DNA of 32,072 nt, taken from a virus. Shown here piece after piece: positions 21,206-29,257 of the stretch. Position 1 is the first letter of the stretch; every line of letters begins with the position of its first letter. The translations under genes and the position numbers were made by a program. The stretch is taken from positions 1-32,072 of IMG/VR virus record IMGVR_UViG_3300025770_000063. One strand, 5' to 3'. The notes beneath the pieces are model-generated. The model saw nothing but the letters and a program-made list of their open reading frames with translations, made no database searches and was not told the DNA's origin.

Positions 21206-21230
21206 TCATAAATATCCATAAATAAGAATT

Positions 21231-21256
21231 GAGCGCCTTTTGGCGCTCTTTTTTTT
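21231..21256 (+). terminator. strong intrinsic terminator
   Basis: Perfect stem GAGCGCC (21231-21237) / GGCGCTC (21242-21248) with loop TTTT, followed by eight T residues. It ends the transcript of the 21023-21205 gene. Confidence 0.9.
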
Positions 21257-21265
21257 GTGTAAATA
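21257..21265 (+). promoter_or_regulatory. candidate late-promoter element GTGTAAATA
   Basis: GTGTAAATA directly follows the terminator and precedes the ATG at 21271. The same GTGTAA core occurs shortly upstream of starts at 8190 (8171), 14387 (14369), 23228 (23203), 27007 (26967) and 29836 (29816). It may be the -10 read by the phage sigma-like factor; this is inference. Confidence 0.35.
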
Positions 21266-21270
21266 ACTTT

Positions 21271-21606
21271 ATGCAGTTACTTAAAAACCTAGGCGGCTGG
21301 ACGAAAGTTGTCACCACGATTCTTTTCGTCGGCATGTTGTATTCTGTAATGAGCAAGGCAACTGAGAACTCGGCGCTCAGAGCTTTAAACCAGAAGCTAC
21401 TTTACGACAACGTGATGATTATGAAAAGTAATCAGGATGGAATGAACGAAGCTATGACAATGGTGACCCACCAAGGGATCACAATAAGAGACCAAGAAGA
21501 CACTCTCATAGAGCAGCAGCAAGCCATGCAGTATTTACTACGTATAATCGAGCAATTGCAAAGAGGAGAAACTCCCGCCCCCAGAAACCCAAATGATGCA
21601 ATTTAA
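21271..21606 (+). CDS. membrane-anchored coiled-coil protein, 111 aa
   Basis: The frame is open from 21229, but that part overlaps the terminator, so the ATG at 21271 is chosen. The product (starts MQLLKNLGGWTKVVTTILFV) has an N-terminal membrane segment at about residues 11-28 and a helical, Gln/Glu-rich body (EDTLIEQQQAMQYLLRIIEQ) ending in a Pro-rich tail. An N-terminal anchor plus periplasmic coiled coil is the layout of inner-membrane spanins (Rz type) and of some tail or holin accessory proteins. No outer-membrane partner with a lipobox is adjacent, so the spanin idea is tentative. Confidence 0.7.
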   Translation: MQLLKNLGGWTKVVTTILFVGMLYSVMSKATENSALRALNQKLLYDNVMIMKSNQDGMNEAMTMVTHQGITIRDQEDTLIEQQQAMQYLLRIIEQLQRGETPAPRNPNDAI

Positions 21607-21661
21607 TATATTTTTTTAGTAAAAAGGGGTAAAATCGTGTAGTTTATATTAATAAGGCTTT

Positions 21662-22174
21662 ATGGATAACTTAGACTATGTACTTTCAGGAGAAGCGTCA
21701 AAGCGTAAAAACGAAGGCTTTGTCGTGGAGGCTAAGCCTCGTCAAGAACCGACGCAGGACGAGGCCATTGCATTTTCAATAGAAATCGTTAAAGCTCTAG
21801 AAGAAAAAGTCAAAGCTCACAATTCAGAATTCCCCAAAAAGGTCACCATACTTCAGCTTAAAAAGGTCTTCTGCAACGCAGTGTCGGAGTACGAAAAAAC
21901 AGAAGGTATATCAAATACCATTTGGGCCTTTTCAAGAGTCAACATGTACTCAAGAATGGTTTCTGGAAAAGTCTTTAAGCTTAAAGAGGTTCTCGAAGCC
22001 GAGCAAAATATAACCTACAACAGATTCACAGAAATCACCGCCCTTTGGATTCCTCTAGAGGAAGACTTCGTAGAAGCGGCCCTGCTCGTTGAATCTAAAA
22101 ACCTTCATTACAGTTTCAAAACCTTAGATGAACTATATCTAACCTTCCAGCCGACTCAAGCTTTTTTATACTAG
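21662..22174 (+). CDS. hypothetical protein, 170 aa
   Basis: A 170-residue soluble protein (starts MDNLDYVLSGEASKRKNEGF) with a helical middle (EAIAFSIEIVKALEEKVKAH) and a mixed C-half ending LTFQPTQAFLY. I do not recognise it. The position between a membrane protein and an exported protease inside the structural region is unusual, and a virion-assembly role is only a guess. AAGG lies close to the ATG; GTGTAG at 21637 and TATATT at 21645 are possible promoter parts. Its stop codon lies inside a 16-bp perfect palindrome. Confidence 0.72.
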   Translation: MDNLDYVLSGEASKRKNEGFVVEAKPRQEPTQDEAIAFSIEIVKALEEKVKAHNSEFPKKVTILQLKKVFCNAVSEYEKTEGISNTIWAFSRVNMYSRMVSGKVFKLKEVLEAEQNITYNRFTEITALWIPLEEDFVEAALLVESKNLHYSFKTLDELYLTFQPTQAFLY

Positions 22175-22180
22175 TATAAA
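22165..22180. promoter_or_regulatory. 16-bp perfect palindrome with -10-like arms
   Basis: TTTATACTAGTATAAA is self-complementary over all 16 bp, contains TATACT on both strands, overlaps the stop of the 170-aa gene and ends 9 bp before the protease ATG. It may be a -10 element or an operator. Confidence 0.4.
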
Positions 22181-22189
22181 CTTTAAATT

Positions 22190-23179
22190 ATGAAAAATAT
22201 AATCGTGTCAGCATTAACGTGCTTTGCTGTGCTTATGCCCAGCAAGGCTGAAGATAAAACGCCCGCTCAAAAAGCGGCAGATCATTTACAAAATGTATCT
22301 GTAACAATTCGAGCGGAAGGAGATTTTAGCGCTGGAGAAGGCTCTGGAGTTATCTTTAGCAGAAAAGACTCGAAAGGTCATTTGGTTAATTTCGTTTGGA
22401 CCGCCGCGCACGTAGTGGACAACTTGAGGTCTGAAAGGAAAGTCTTGGTGGACGGCTCTCCCAAGACCCTAGTTGAGTTTAAAGACCCGATGATCGTGAA
22501 AGAAATTCGTCAAAACGGAAGAACCGTTGGAAGACTCCAGATGGACGCGGAAGTTTTAAAGTATAGCGACGCTAGTGACGGGCACGACCTAGCTCTTCTT
22601 CGCGTGCGTAAATTTAATTTTGTAACTGATACTGTGGTCTTTCATTTGGACAAAGAGATTCCAGCTCTCGGAACCGATCTCATGCATGTGGGCAGTCTCT
22701 TAGGGCAGATGGGAGCGAACTCAATGACTGATGGAATCTACTCTCAGCATGGCAGACTAATAAAAAGTTTAAACAAACATGTTTTTGACCAAACTACCGT
22801 AACGGCATTTCCAGGTTCCTCGGGTGGAGGCGTTTACTTGAAGAAAGATGCTAAATATATAGGGATGCTTGTGCGTGGCGCTGGAGAAGGATTCAACCTT
22901 ATTGTTCCAGTGAGAAGAATGATTAACTTCTGTGAGAAGCACAAAATCCAATGGGCGCTTGATCCAAAGGTTAAAATGCCCTCTGAAGAGGAAATTAAAA
23001 AAATCCCCGTAGAGCACGCCCCAAAAGAGAAGGGTGAAGATAGCGAGGAGACAAAAGAGGCCAAGAAGAAGCATCCATTTAAGATTAGAAAAATTGAATT
23101 CTATAATGATTATAACGATGGTCGCCCAGATTTTTTAAAAACTAGGCCGCAGCCTTTTAAGACTATGGAAAAACATTAG
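22190..23179 (+). CDS. exported trypsin-like serine protease
   Basis: A 329-residue protein with a signal peptide (MKNIIVSALTCFAVLMPSKA, cleavage near residue 20) and a complete S1/HtrA-type triad: His74 in WTAAHVV, Asp133 in GHDLALLRV, Ser211 in FPGSSGGGV, all with usual spacing. No PDZ domain follows. Residues 250-329 are charged, Lys/Glu-rich and end in a basic tail. A secreted protease within the structural block is unusual. It might be packaged in the virion, process a tail or fibre protein, or act on the host envelope. The two-codon gap to the palindrome and TATAAA-like sequence suggests separate control. Confidence 0.88.
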   Translation: MKNIIVSALTCFAVLMPSKAEDKTPAQKAADHLQNVSVTIRAEGDFSAGEGSGVIFSRKDSKGHLVNFVWTAAHVVDNLRSERKVLVDGSPKTLVEFKDPMIVKEIRQNGRTVGRLQMDAEVLKYSDASDGHDLALLRVRKFNFVTDTVVFHLDKEIPALGTDLMHVGSLLGQMGANSMTDGIYSQHGRLIKSLNKHVFDQTTVTAFPGSSGGGVYLKKDAKYIGMLVRGAGEGFNLIVPVRRMINFCEKHKIQWALDPKVKMPSEEEIKKIPVEHAPKEKGEDSEETKEAKKKHPFKIRKIEFYNDYNDGRPDFLKTRPQPFKTMEKH

Positions 23180-23227
23180 GCTATCTCGTACCAAGAGATT
23201 GTGTGTAAAAATAATGAGGAATAAACT

Positions 23228-23380
23228 ATGAAAACTTTTTGGAATAAAGATCAAAAAAAGGACGGCGATGAACTCGATAAAAAAGAGGTCAAAAAGGCCG
23301 ATGAACAAGTCGAACTGAATGAGCCCGCTCACGAAGTCAAACACGTAAGAGTCAGAGGTAAATGGACTAGAGTTGGGTAA
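23228..23380 (+). CDS. 50-aa charged hypothetical protein
   Basis: A 50-residue protein (starts MKTFWNKDQKKDGDELDKKE, ends VRVRGKWTRVG), with alternating Lys and Asp/Glu and a short basic C-terminal strand. A strong ribosome site GAGGAA lies 7 nt upstream, supporting a real gene. The family is unknown. It is followed after 3 bp by the next small gene, and together they precede the capsid protease. Confidence 0.72.
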   Translation: MKTFWNKDQKKDGDELDKKEVKKADEQVELNEPAHEVKHVRVRGKWTRVG

Positions 23381-23383
23381 CTT

Positions 23384-23650
23384 ATGAACAATAACCATCT
23401 TCATGTTAATAATATTGCGTGCGGCGGAACTGCTAAGGTTTCGGCTGATAGCGGAAAGTTTTTTCATGCTATGGGTGCTCATAATGGCCACAGTTCCGCT
23501 GTGACCTTAACTTTCGAAGACGACAGTTCGCTGAATGCTATTACGGTGGCTGCTGGCGGCAGTTTGAATCTTGCTGGGGCTCCCGTTATCTGTAAAAGCT
23601 TTACTCCATCTCACGCTTTACTGGCTGTTTTTTACCACAAATCTAGTTAA
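23384..23650 (+). CDS. hypothetical protein, 88 aa
   Basis: An 88-residue protein, His-rich at the start (MNNNHLHVNNIACGGTAKVS), then short beta strands (AVTLTFEDDSSLNAITVAAG) and a Gly/Ala-rich part. The composition resembles small phage capsid or tail decoration proteins of beta type, but no family is recognised. It sits between the 50-aa gene and the prohead protease. An AAGGA site for the next gene begins at its stop. Confidence 0.72.
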   Translation: MNNNHLHVNNIACGGTAKVSADSGKFFHAMGAHNGHSSAVTLTFEDDSSLNAITVAAGGSLNLAGAPVICKSFTPSHALLAVFYHKSS

Positions 23651-23661
23651 GGAAAAAAAAA

Positions 23662-25161
23662 TTGGAATATACTACGATATTTAGCTCAACTATAAAGCCT
23701 CTAGTATCAGAGGAAAAAGATAAGTATTTAGCTATGGCAAGTCTCGTCGATGTGGGCGATTTTGTGCCAGATATAGATACTGAAAAAAACATCGACCTAT
23801 TGCCAATCGCGTTCAATGCTTGCGTAGCAAATAGGGTAAACAAAAATGGCGACGTAATCGACACTCCTACCGCTATTGAAATTTATGAGAATTTTGTCAA
23901 CAAACCCATTAACATTGAGCACAACAGGGAAAGGGTAGTTGGCGCTATTTTAACCGCTGGATTCAGTGAATTTGGAACTGACAAAGCATTGACGGCAGAG
24001 CAAGCCGCCGAAACAACTGCTCCATTTAATATCACTTTAGGTGGAATTGTATGGAAAGTGGTTAATTCGACCCTTGCGGACATGATTGAAAACTCCAGTG
24101 ACCCTACTAGCGAAGACTACCAACAGATTTCGGCTAGCTGGGAGCTTGGCTTCTCTGATTATGACCTAGTTGTGATCCAAGGCGAAGAAAAAAACATCGA
24201 AAATGCCGAATTTGTAAGCGATCCAGCTAAAATACAAGAATTTCGCGACTCCTTAAGAGCTCTTGGGGGAAGTGGGAAGTTAGAAGACGGACGAAGCGTA
24301 TATCGCAGAGTCACAAAGCAAGTTGTTCCACTTGGGATCGGCCTAACAGAAACCCCTGCGGCGGATGTAAAAGGAATAGCGATCCAAAAGGAAGAGAAAG
24401 AGCAATTAGTAGAGAAAGATAAAGAAGTCGAATCTAGCGAAAAATTAGAAAAAACTTCTCAATCTAACGATAACAATGTAAATAATAACAATCAATTGGT
24501 TATGAAAATCGAAAGCTTAAAAGACATCAATGACGAGTCGTTGAAAACGCTAGAAGCATCTGCCGTTCATGATTTCATTCAAGATGAACTTAAGAAGGCT
24601 TCTGAGGATTTCAGCACTCAACAAGAAGAAAAGAAACAAGCTCTAGAAGCATCAGAAGAAAAGCTTAAGTCTCTCAATGAAGAGCATGAAACTCTTACTA
24701 AAGAGTTGGAAGCTGTTCGCGCTGGTCTAAAAGAGCTCGAAACTGAAAAAGAAGATCGTGTCGCTCAGGAGAAATTCAACGAGCGCATGGCATCTTTTGA
24801 CGAAGAATTTCAACTTTCTGATGAAGACCGTGAGGTAATCGCCAAAGACGTTAAGGATTTGGACGACGAAAACTTTGCGGGCTATCGGGATAAAATGAAG
24901 GTTCTTCTAAAAGATAAAGACAAAAAGACTGTGGAGAAGAAAAAGGAAGAGGAAGCTAAAGCTACCGAAGCCGAAGTCATCGAAGAAGTCGTTGCGTCTG
25001 AGTCCGAAGAGGAGACTTCAGAAGAAGTAGTAGACGAAGCTATTGACAATGCAGAAGTAGAGGACAGCGCAGTCGCTGCTACTACAGACGCTGAAGAAGC
25101 TACTGTTTACGAAAAATACAAAAACGCTTTCAGCATCGATAATTTCGATTTGAATAACTAG
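23662..25161 (+). CDS. prohead protease fused to scaffold domain
   Basis: A 499-residue protein starting at a TTG codon, chosen because AAGGA lies 8 nt upstream and the next in-frame ATG (MASLVDV, codon 25) would cut the conserved N-terminus. Residues about 75-165 hold the phage prohead-protease pattern: FVNKPINIEHNRERVVGAIL (catalytic-type His near 86) and QQISASWELGFSDYDL (Ser near 158). From about residue 250 the chain becomes Glu/Lys-rich coiled coil, as in scaffolding domains, with an acidic tail. It should organise the prohead and then cleave the scaffold and perhaps the capsid protein. It is followed by decoration and capsid genes. Confidence 0.85.
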   Translation: MEYTTIFSSTIKPLVSEEKDKYLAMASLVDVGDFVPDIDTEKNIDLLPIAFNACVANRVNKNGDVIDTPTAIEIYENFVNKPINIEHNRERVVGAILTAGFSEFGTDKALTAEQAAETTAPFNITLGGIVWKVVNSTLADMIENSSDPTSEDYQQISASWELGFSDYDLVVIQGEEKNIENAEFVSDPAKIQEFRDSLRALGGSGKLEDGRSVYRRVTKQVVPLGIGLTETPAADVKGIAIQKEEKEQLVEKDKEVESSEKLEKTSQSNDNNVNNNNQLVMKIESLKDINDESLKTLEASAVHDFIQDELKKASEDFSTQQEEKKQALEASEEKLKSLNEEHETLTKELEAVRAGLKELETEKEDRVAQEKFNERMASFDEEFQLSDEDREVIAKDVKDLDDENFAGYRDKMKVLLKDKDKKTVEKKKEEEAKATEAEVIEEVVASESEEETSEEVVDEAIDNAEVEDSAVAATTDAEEATVYEKYKNAFSIDNFDLNN

Positions 25162-25187
25162 TTAACTAATCAAGAATATAAAATACA

Positions 25188-25769
25188 ATGGCTACAAAGT
25201 TACATCCATTCAGACAATATAACGAAAACGACGTTATCAATTTGTTTACCTTCGATGGTACATCTGTTGATGCTGGTCGATTGGTGAAGCTCGACGCTTC
25301 CAACCAATGGTCTGGTCTCGGGAGCGACGATTACGTCGATCTCGGTTCCGACACTGGCAACAGCTACTCTAATGTCGTTTCGACTCAATACTCACTCAAG
25401 GGCAAACTAGACCTCGCTGGTCTTGGTGACGCCGCTTTAGGCATGACCATCATGGAAATGGCAAACGTCGATGAAAATGGAGAAAAGCTTCTCTATAATC
25501 CTCGTAAAGCCGCCGAGATGGGCGTGGTAATCCCAGGTCAAGCAATTCCTGTTGCAAGCAGAGGAGTTTTCCTCTACAACGCTTCGGAGACAGCTTGGAC
25601 TGGATCAACAATTAACGCGGGAACCGTTCTGTACGGTGCGGCGGCAGGTATCATCAGCTCTACTACTGGTAGCGCTGTTGCTTGCGGTGTGGCTCTCGGC
25701 GGACTGGCTAGTGTTACTAAGCCTTCCACCAGCTACTCAGCAGCCCTCATTAAGCTCGAACTCGGTTAA
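25188..25769 (+). CDS. putative capsid decoration protein
   Basis: A 193-residue beta- and Gly/Ala-rich protein (starts MATKLHPFRQYNENDVINLF) between the prohead protease and the major capsid gene, the usual place of head-stabilising proteins such as lambda gpD or its larger relatives. It contains many short strands (GMTIMEMANVDENG, PGQAIPVASRGVFLYN), a Gly/Ala/Ser-rich stretch at 145-175, and no cysteine cluster. The role rests on position and composition. TATAAAATACAATG precedes the start; there is no strong Shine-Dalgarno. Confidence 0.6.
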   Translation: MATKLHPFRQYNENDVINLFTFDGTSVDAGRLVKLDASNQWSGLGSDDYVDLGSDTGNSYSNVVSTQYSLKGKLDLAGLGDAALGMTIMEMANVDENGEKLLYNPRKAAEMGVVIPGQAIPVASRGVFLYNASETAWTGSTINAGTVLYGAAAGIISSTTGSAVACGVALGGLASVTKPSTSYSAALIKLELG

Positions 25770-25789
25770 TCTAAAGGAGAATTAAAATT

Positions 25790-26902
25790 ATGAAATTAAA
25801 GCTTAAAAATACTCCAGAACAAGTAGAACTCATCAAAGCGATGGGATCGAGAGATATGGCTGTGGCCAACGAAGCCTCACAGGCTTTCGCAGCATTTGTC
25901 GGCCCTGTTGTTCGCGAAGTTCTTATGCAAGCTGGCTCTGCTGGCCTTATCTATTCCGATATGGAATTTGACGAGGACGACAGCCCTAGCCTACCATTGG
26001 ACCTCTTCTACGATGAGGAACAAAATTACGTGACCGTTTGGTCTCAAGCCGTTGCTGGTGGTCTTCCCACCTCAGAGGTTTCAGGCATGAACGAGTTGAA
26101 AATCACCACTTACCGTTTGGACAGTGCTGTTAGCTATCTTAAGAGATACGCTCGCAGAGGCCGTCTCGACATCGTGAGCAAAGCTCTTGAGAGAATGTCT
26201 AATGAAGTTCTTATCAAGCAGGAGCGCAATGCTTGGGCCGTTATTCTTAAGGCTCTCGCAGAGGCTTCTACTAACAGCTTGAGCCACGTAGTTGGCGGTT
26301 CTACCGAAAGTTTGATCATCCCTCACGACATCAATAGATTGATGACTCGTATCAAGAGAATCAATACTTCTTACAACAATGGAACTCCTGCTGGCATGTC
26401 CACTAAGGGTCTAACCGACATGTTCGTTAGCCCCGAGATCATGCAGCAAGTCAGAGGGTTTGCTTACAATGCTGTTAACAGCACTGGCAGCATCTCCACT
26501 GGACCTATTGCCCTTCCTGATCAAGCCCGTGAGGCTGTTTGGAATTCGGGCGGCATGGCCGACATTTACGGCGTGACCTTGCATGAGCTTCTTGAGCTCG
26601 GTGCAGCTAAGAAGTACAACACCTTGTTTAAGGCGTTGATCGACTCAGCTAGCACGACCATCATTGGTGGCGGCGACAGTGGCACGTTCGTTGATGCAGA
26701 TGACGAAATCTGCGTAGGCGTTGATCTAAGCAGAGATGCATTCGTGCGTCCTGTGGCTCGTCAAGCTGAAAGCGGCGGAACATTCAATGTTCTTCCTGAT
26801 GATCAGTTCGTGGCGCGTCAAGAGAAGCAAGGCTTCTATGGCTTCCTTGAGGAAGGCAGAGTCTGTGTTGACGCTAGAGCGGTAGTCGGCTTGGTTATCT
26901 AA
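25790..26902 (+). CDS. major capsid protein (HK97-like)
   Basis: A 370-residue protein after the protease-scaffold and decoration genes, with HK97-type layout: a helical N-arm (MKLKLKNTPEQVELIKAMG), an E-loop-like middle, and the P/A-domain segments (GLTDMFVSPEIMQQVRGFAY; GGMADIYGVTLHELLELGAA), ending in VDARAVVGLVI. The strongest ribosome site of the window (AAAGGAGA, 9 nt before the ATG) suits very high expression. An intrinsic terminator follows 27 bp after the stop. Confidence 0.88.
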   Translation: MKLKLKNTPEQVELIKAMGSRDMAVANEASQAFAAFVGPVVREVLMQAGSAGLIYSDMEFDEDDSPSLPLDLFYDEEQNYVTVWSQAVAGGLPTSEVSGMNELKITTYRLDSAVSYLKRYARRGRLDIVSKALERMSNEVLIKQERNAWAVILKALAEASTNSLSHVVGGSTESLIIPHDINRLMTRIKRINTSYNNGTPAGMSTKGLTDMFVSPEIMQQVRGFAYNAVNSTGSISTGPIALPDQAREAVWNSGGMADIYGVTLHELLELGAAKKYNTLFKALIDSASTTIIGGGDSGTFVDADDEICVGVDLSRDAFVRPVARQAESGGTFNVLPDDQFVARQEKQGFYGFLEEGRVCVDARAVVGLVI

Positions 26903-26928
26903 GTTCACTACAGGAAATAACAAAATTT

Positions 26929-26958
26929 CCCTCACCTGAAAGGGTGGGGGATTTTTTT
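26929..26958 (+). terminator. intrinsic terminator after the capsid gene
   Basis: CCCTCACC (26929-26936) pairs with GGGTGGGG (26942-26949; one T-G pair) over loop TGAAA, followed by GA and seven T residues. Confidence 0.85.
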
Positions 26959-27006
26959 ATATTTATGTGTAATAATCAATGATTATACCAGGTAAAAGGC
27001 TCTAAG

Positions 27007-29256
27007 ATGGCGAAAAAGGCTAACCCATATCAAAAGAATTTCGATAACGAATATCATCTAGATATTTATAATTTAAGCCCAGCGGCTGGGTTTAACTATG
27101 ATGATGTAGAACCCATTTCAATTACTCGTGATGGCAGAATTATAGCCAACGGCTTCGTTGATAAAAATGACGGATTAGAGTTAGCTTTAGACTCTAAACT
27201 AAACCTAACTTATAAAGTAGACTTAAATGAATCCACGGAAGCTCATTACTCAGTCCAGTCAAGCATAAATTATTTAGCCACTGGAGTCGTTACTGAAGTA
27301 ATCAGCGATGGTTTTAAATACTACAATGAGGCTATCAAGTTTTACTCCCACGCCGATAAGGAGAAATTCAAAAATTTAAACAAAACTAGCAGACAATTAA
27401 TAAGCACAAAATCATATCAAGACCCGTTTCTTTTCTACTTCACTCACGACAACGGAACTAAGTACCCTTTGCCAGAGATAAAAAGCACTTGGTTTGCTCC
27501 GTTTAATTACGATGTTTATATCGGGCCAAACTCGACAGTCAAAAATGTTAATGATCTTATAGTCGTTAAATCTGGGGAATTTCACCAATACCCAAAAACT
27601 CCCGCTACCTCTTTGATATCTTTACTGTACTACTCAAGCGGTGTGAGCGGAAATATTTACATAGATACCCTTTCCGTTCCTGACCACTCAATGACTAGCG
27701 CTGCGTCTTTGGAGAGCAGCAAGAAGACTTTTAAAATCCCAAGAAGCGGAAATAACGACAGAAGCCAGTTGGGCACTGAGCTTAACCCTATTGGTCCTAT
27801 CGGGGTGTTCAAAAACGGCGTAGTAGCCATGAGCTACAGGAGCTCTGAGTCTTATAACGACGCGGGCGCTTACAACAACAACTCCTTAAGGTCTAATATT
27901 GCCGACAGAGATACGTGTCACGGTTACGAAGCTCTTACTTCCGATATAGTTTCTGGTGGGGTAGTCGGAGGAACCTATCATTATAAATCTGCGCCAATTT
28001 GCTTATACGATACTGGTTCTGTCGCCCACTCCCCGCTGCTTGGTTACGCCTTCGATGGCTATCCAATTTACGGCCCCTACGGCTACACAACGGCTATGGA
28101 CTCCACCAGCACGCCCAAACTGATGACCCCAAGCTGGAGGGTTCAGCCTGTAACAAACAGAACTAGCGGGCCAGACTTCAGCGGTCTTTATGGGTCTGGT
28201 TATTTTGTTGAAGATCACGAGTATATAGATGGACTTGGCGATTTAGACAGGCACAACGGAAGGACAGGTATTACCCCTGAGTATCCAGGGGGAACTTACG
28301 CTTACTTCACCACCGTAACTACTGGGTCTGACGGAATTCACAAACCAGCGTTCCCTTATATCGTGGGCGATAAATTCTATGGTAACGTAGAAAAGCAAAA
28401 CTGGAATGGAGTTTTAGTTGGAGAGCCAGTAAATGCGGTAGTAAGCAGTGGCATGGACGGAGTCAACTTCGATGTAGGAATTTTTGATGATTATATATTT
28501 GGACTGAGATACACTGAGAGGGGAGGCTTAAAGAAAGAGACAATTATTTACGTTTCTCCCCATGAACTATCTAGCTTTTCGGGGGTAATATTAGGAACAG
28601 GAGTTCACCAGTATCTAACATCTTCAGGAACTAACGCGGAATTTAGCGGGGCAACATTCAGCGGGATTGGAAACTCCGTGGCAAGCGGTCAATCCAATAG
28701 ATTCTTGGCTGAAACTGTTTCGTTTAGCTACCCAACTTCTAAGAATAATATGTTTTTAGGTAGTCCTTTGTCTGGGAACATGGCTTACCTTAGAACCGAT
28801 CCAGATACACAGGTTATTCAGCAATTGACTGGAACGATGAACTTGGGCGGCACTCATTTTCATACAATTTATAGCGGCTACAGGAGCGGGATAGCGGGAG
28901 CAAATGCAAAGCAAAAAAATCCGAACTTTGAAACTGGGCATTGGAACGGAAAGATTCCGTCTGGCGTGCCATTTAAGATCGAAGTGTGGTCTCTGAATGG
29001 GGGGCTATGCGGCCACGAAGATAAATTTAAAATTTTCCCATGCGATAGCCACGCTGCTGTGTCTGGCAAATCCGTAATGAATCATGGCGTATTCTCTGGG
29101 CTGGCCTCAACGGAGGGAGGGGCCGTGTTGGAGTTGCAGGAGAACGCTCGAAATCAATTCTACAAAAACACGAACTCGTTCTTGATTAATAGCGGAATCA
29201 TGGAGCCCAATAAAAAACTAAAAAAATACTCAAAAATGTTAAGGAACTCCAACTAA
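27007..29256 (+). CDS. structural protein with YHYH domain
   Basis: A 749-residue virion-type protein. An N-terminal beta-rich part (about 1-290) is followed by a YHYH-type domain: DTCHGYEALTSDI (about 301), GGTYHYKSAPICLYD (about 323; YHYK replaces YHYH), and HSPLLGYAFDGYPIYGPYGY (about 341-360). This domain of unknown function occurs in secreted bacterial proteins and in some cyanophage structural proteins. After it come further beta-rich segments, including GTMNLGGTHFHTIYSGYRSG and KFKIFPCDSHAAVSG. It is probably a baseplate, fibre or whisker component. AAAGG precedes the ATG; the previous terminator makes this a new transcription unit. Confidence 0.75.
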   Translation: MAKKANPYQKNFDNEYHLDIYNLSPAAGFNYDDVEPISITRDGRIIANGFVDKNDGLELALDSKLNLTYKVDLNESTEAHYSVQSSINYLATGVVTEVISDGFKYYNEAIKFYSHADKEKFKNLNKTSRQLISTKSYQDPFLFYFTHDNGTKYPLPEIKSTWFAPFNYDVYIGPNSTVKNVNDLIVVKSGEFHQYPKTPATSLISLLYYSSGVSGNIYIDTLSVPDHSMTSAASLESSKKTFKIPRSGNNDRSQLGTELNPIGPIGVFKNGVVAMSYRSSESYNDAGAYNNNSLRSNIADRDTCHGYEALTSDIVSGGVVGGTYHYKSAPICLYDTGSVAHSPLLGYAFDGYPIYGPYGYTTAMDSTSTPKLMTPSWRVQPVTNRTSGPDFSGLYGSGYFVEDHEYIDGLGDLDRHNGRTGITPEYPGGTYAYFTTVTTGSDGIHKPAFPYIVGDKFYGNVEKQNWNGVLVGEPVNAVVSSGMDGVNFDVGIFDDYIFGLRYTERGGLKKETIIYVSPHELSSFSGVILGTGVHQYLTSSGTNAEFSGATFSGIGNSVASGQSNRFLAETVSFSYPTSKNNMFLGSPLSGNMAYLRTDPDTQVIQQLTGTMNLGGTHFHTIYSGYRSGIAGANAKQKNPNFETGHWNGKIPSGVPFKIEVWSLNGGLCGHEDKFKIFPCDSHAAVSGKSVMNHGVFSGLASTEGGAVLELQENARNQFYKNTNSFLINSGIMEPNKKLKKYSKMLRNSN

Positions 29257-29257
29257 A

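Noticed and set aside
21207-21227. Tandem CATAAATA motifs resembling the T4 late promoter TATAAATA
   Set aside because: They are followed immediately by a strong terminator before any gene, and the first base differs from the T4 consensus.
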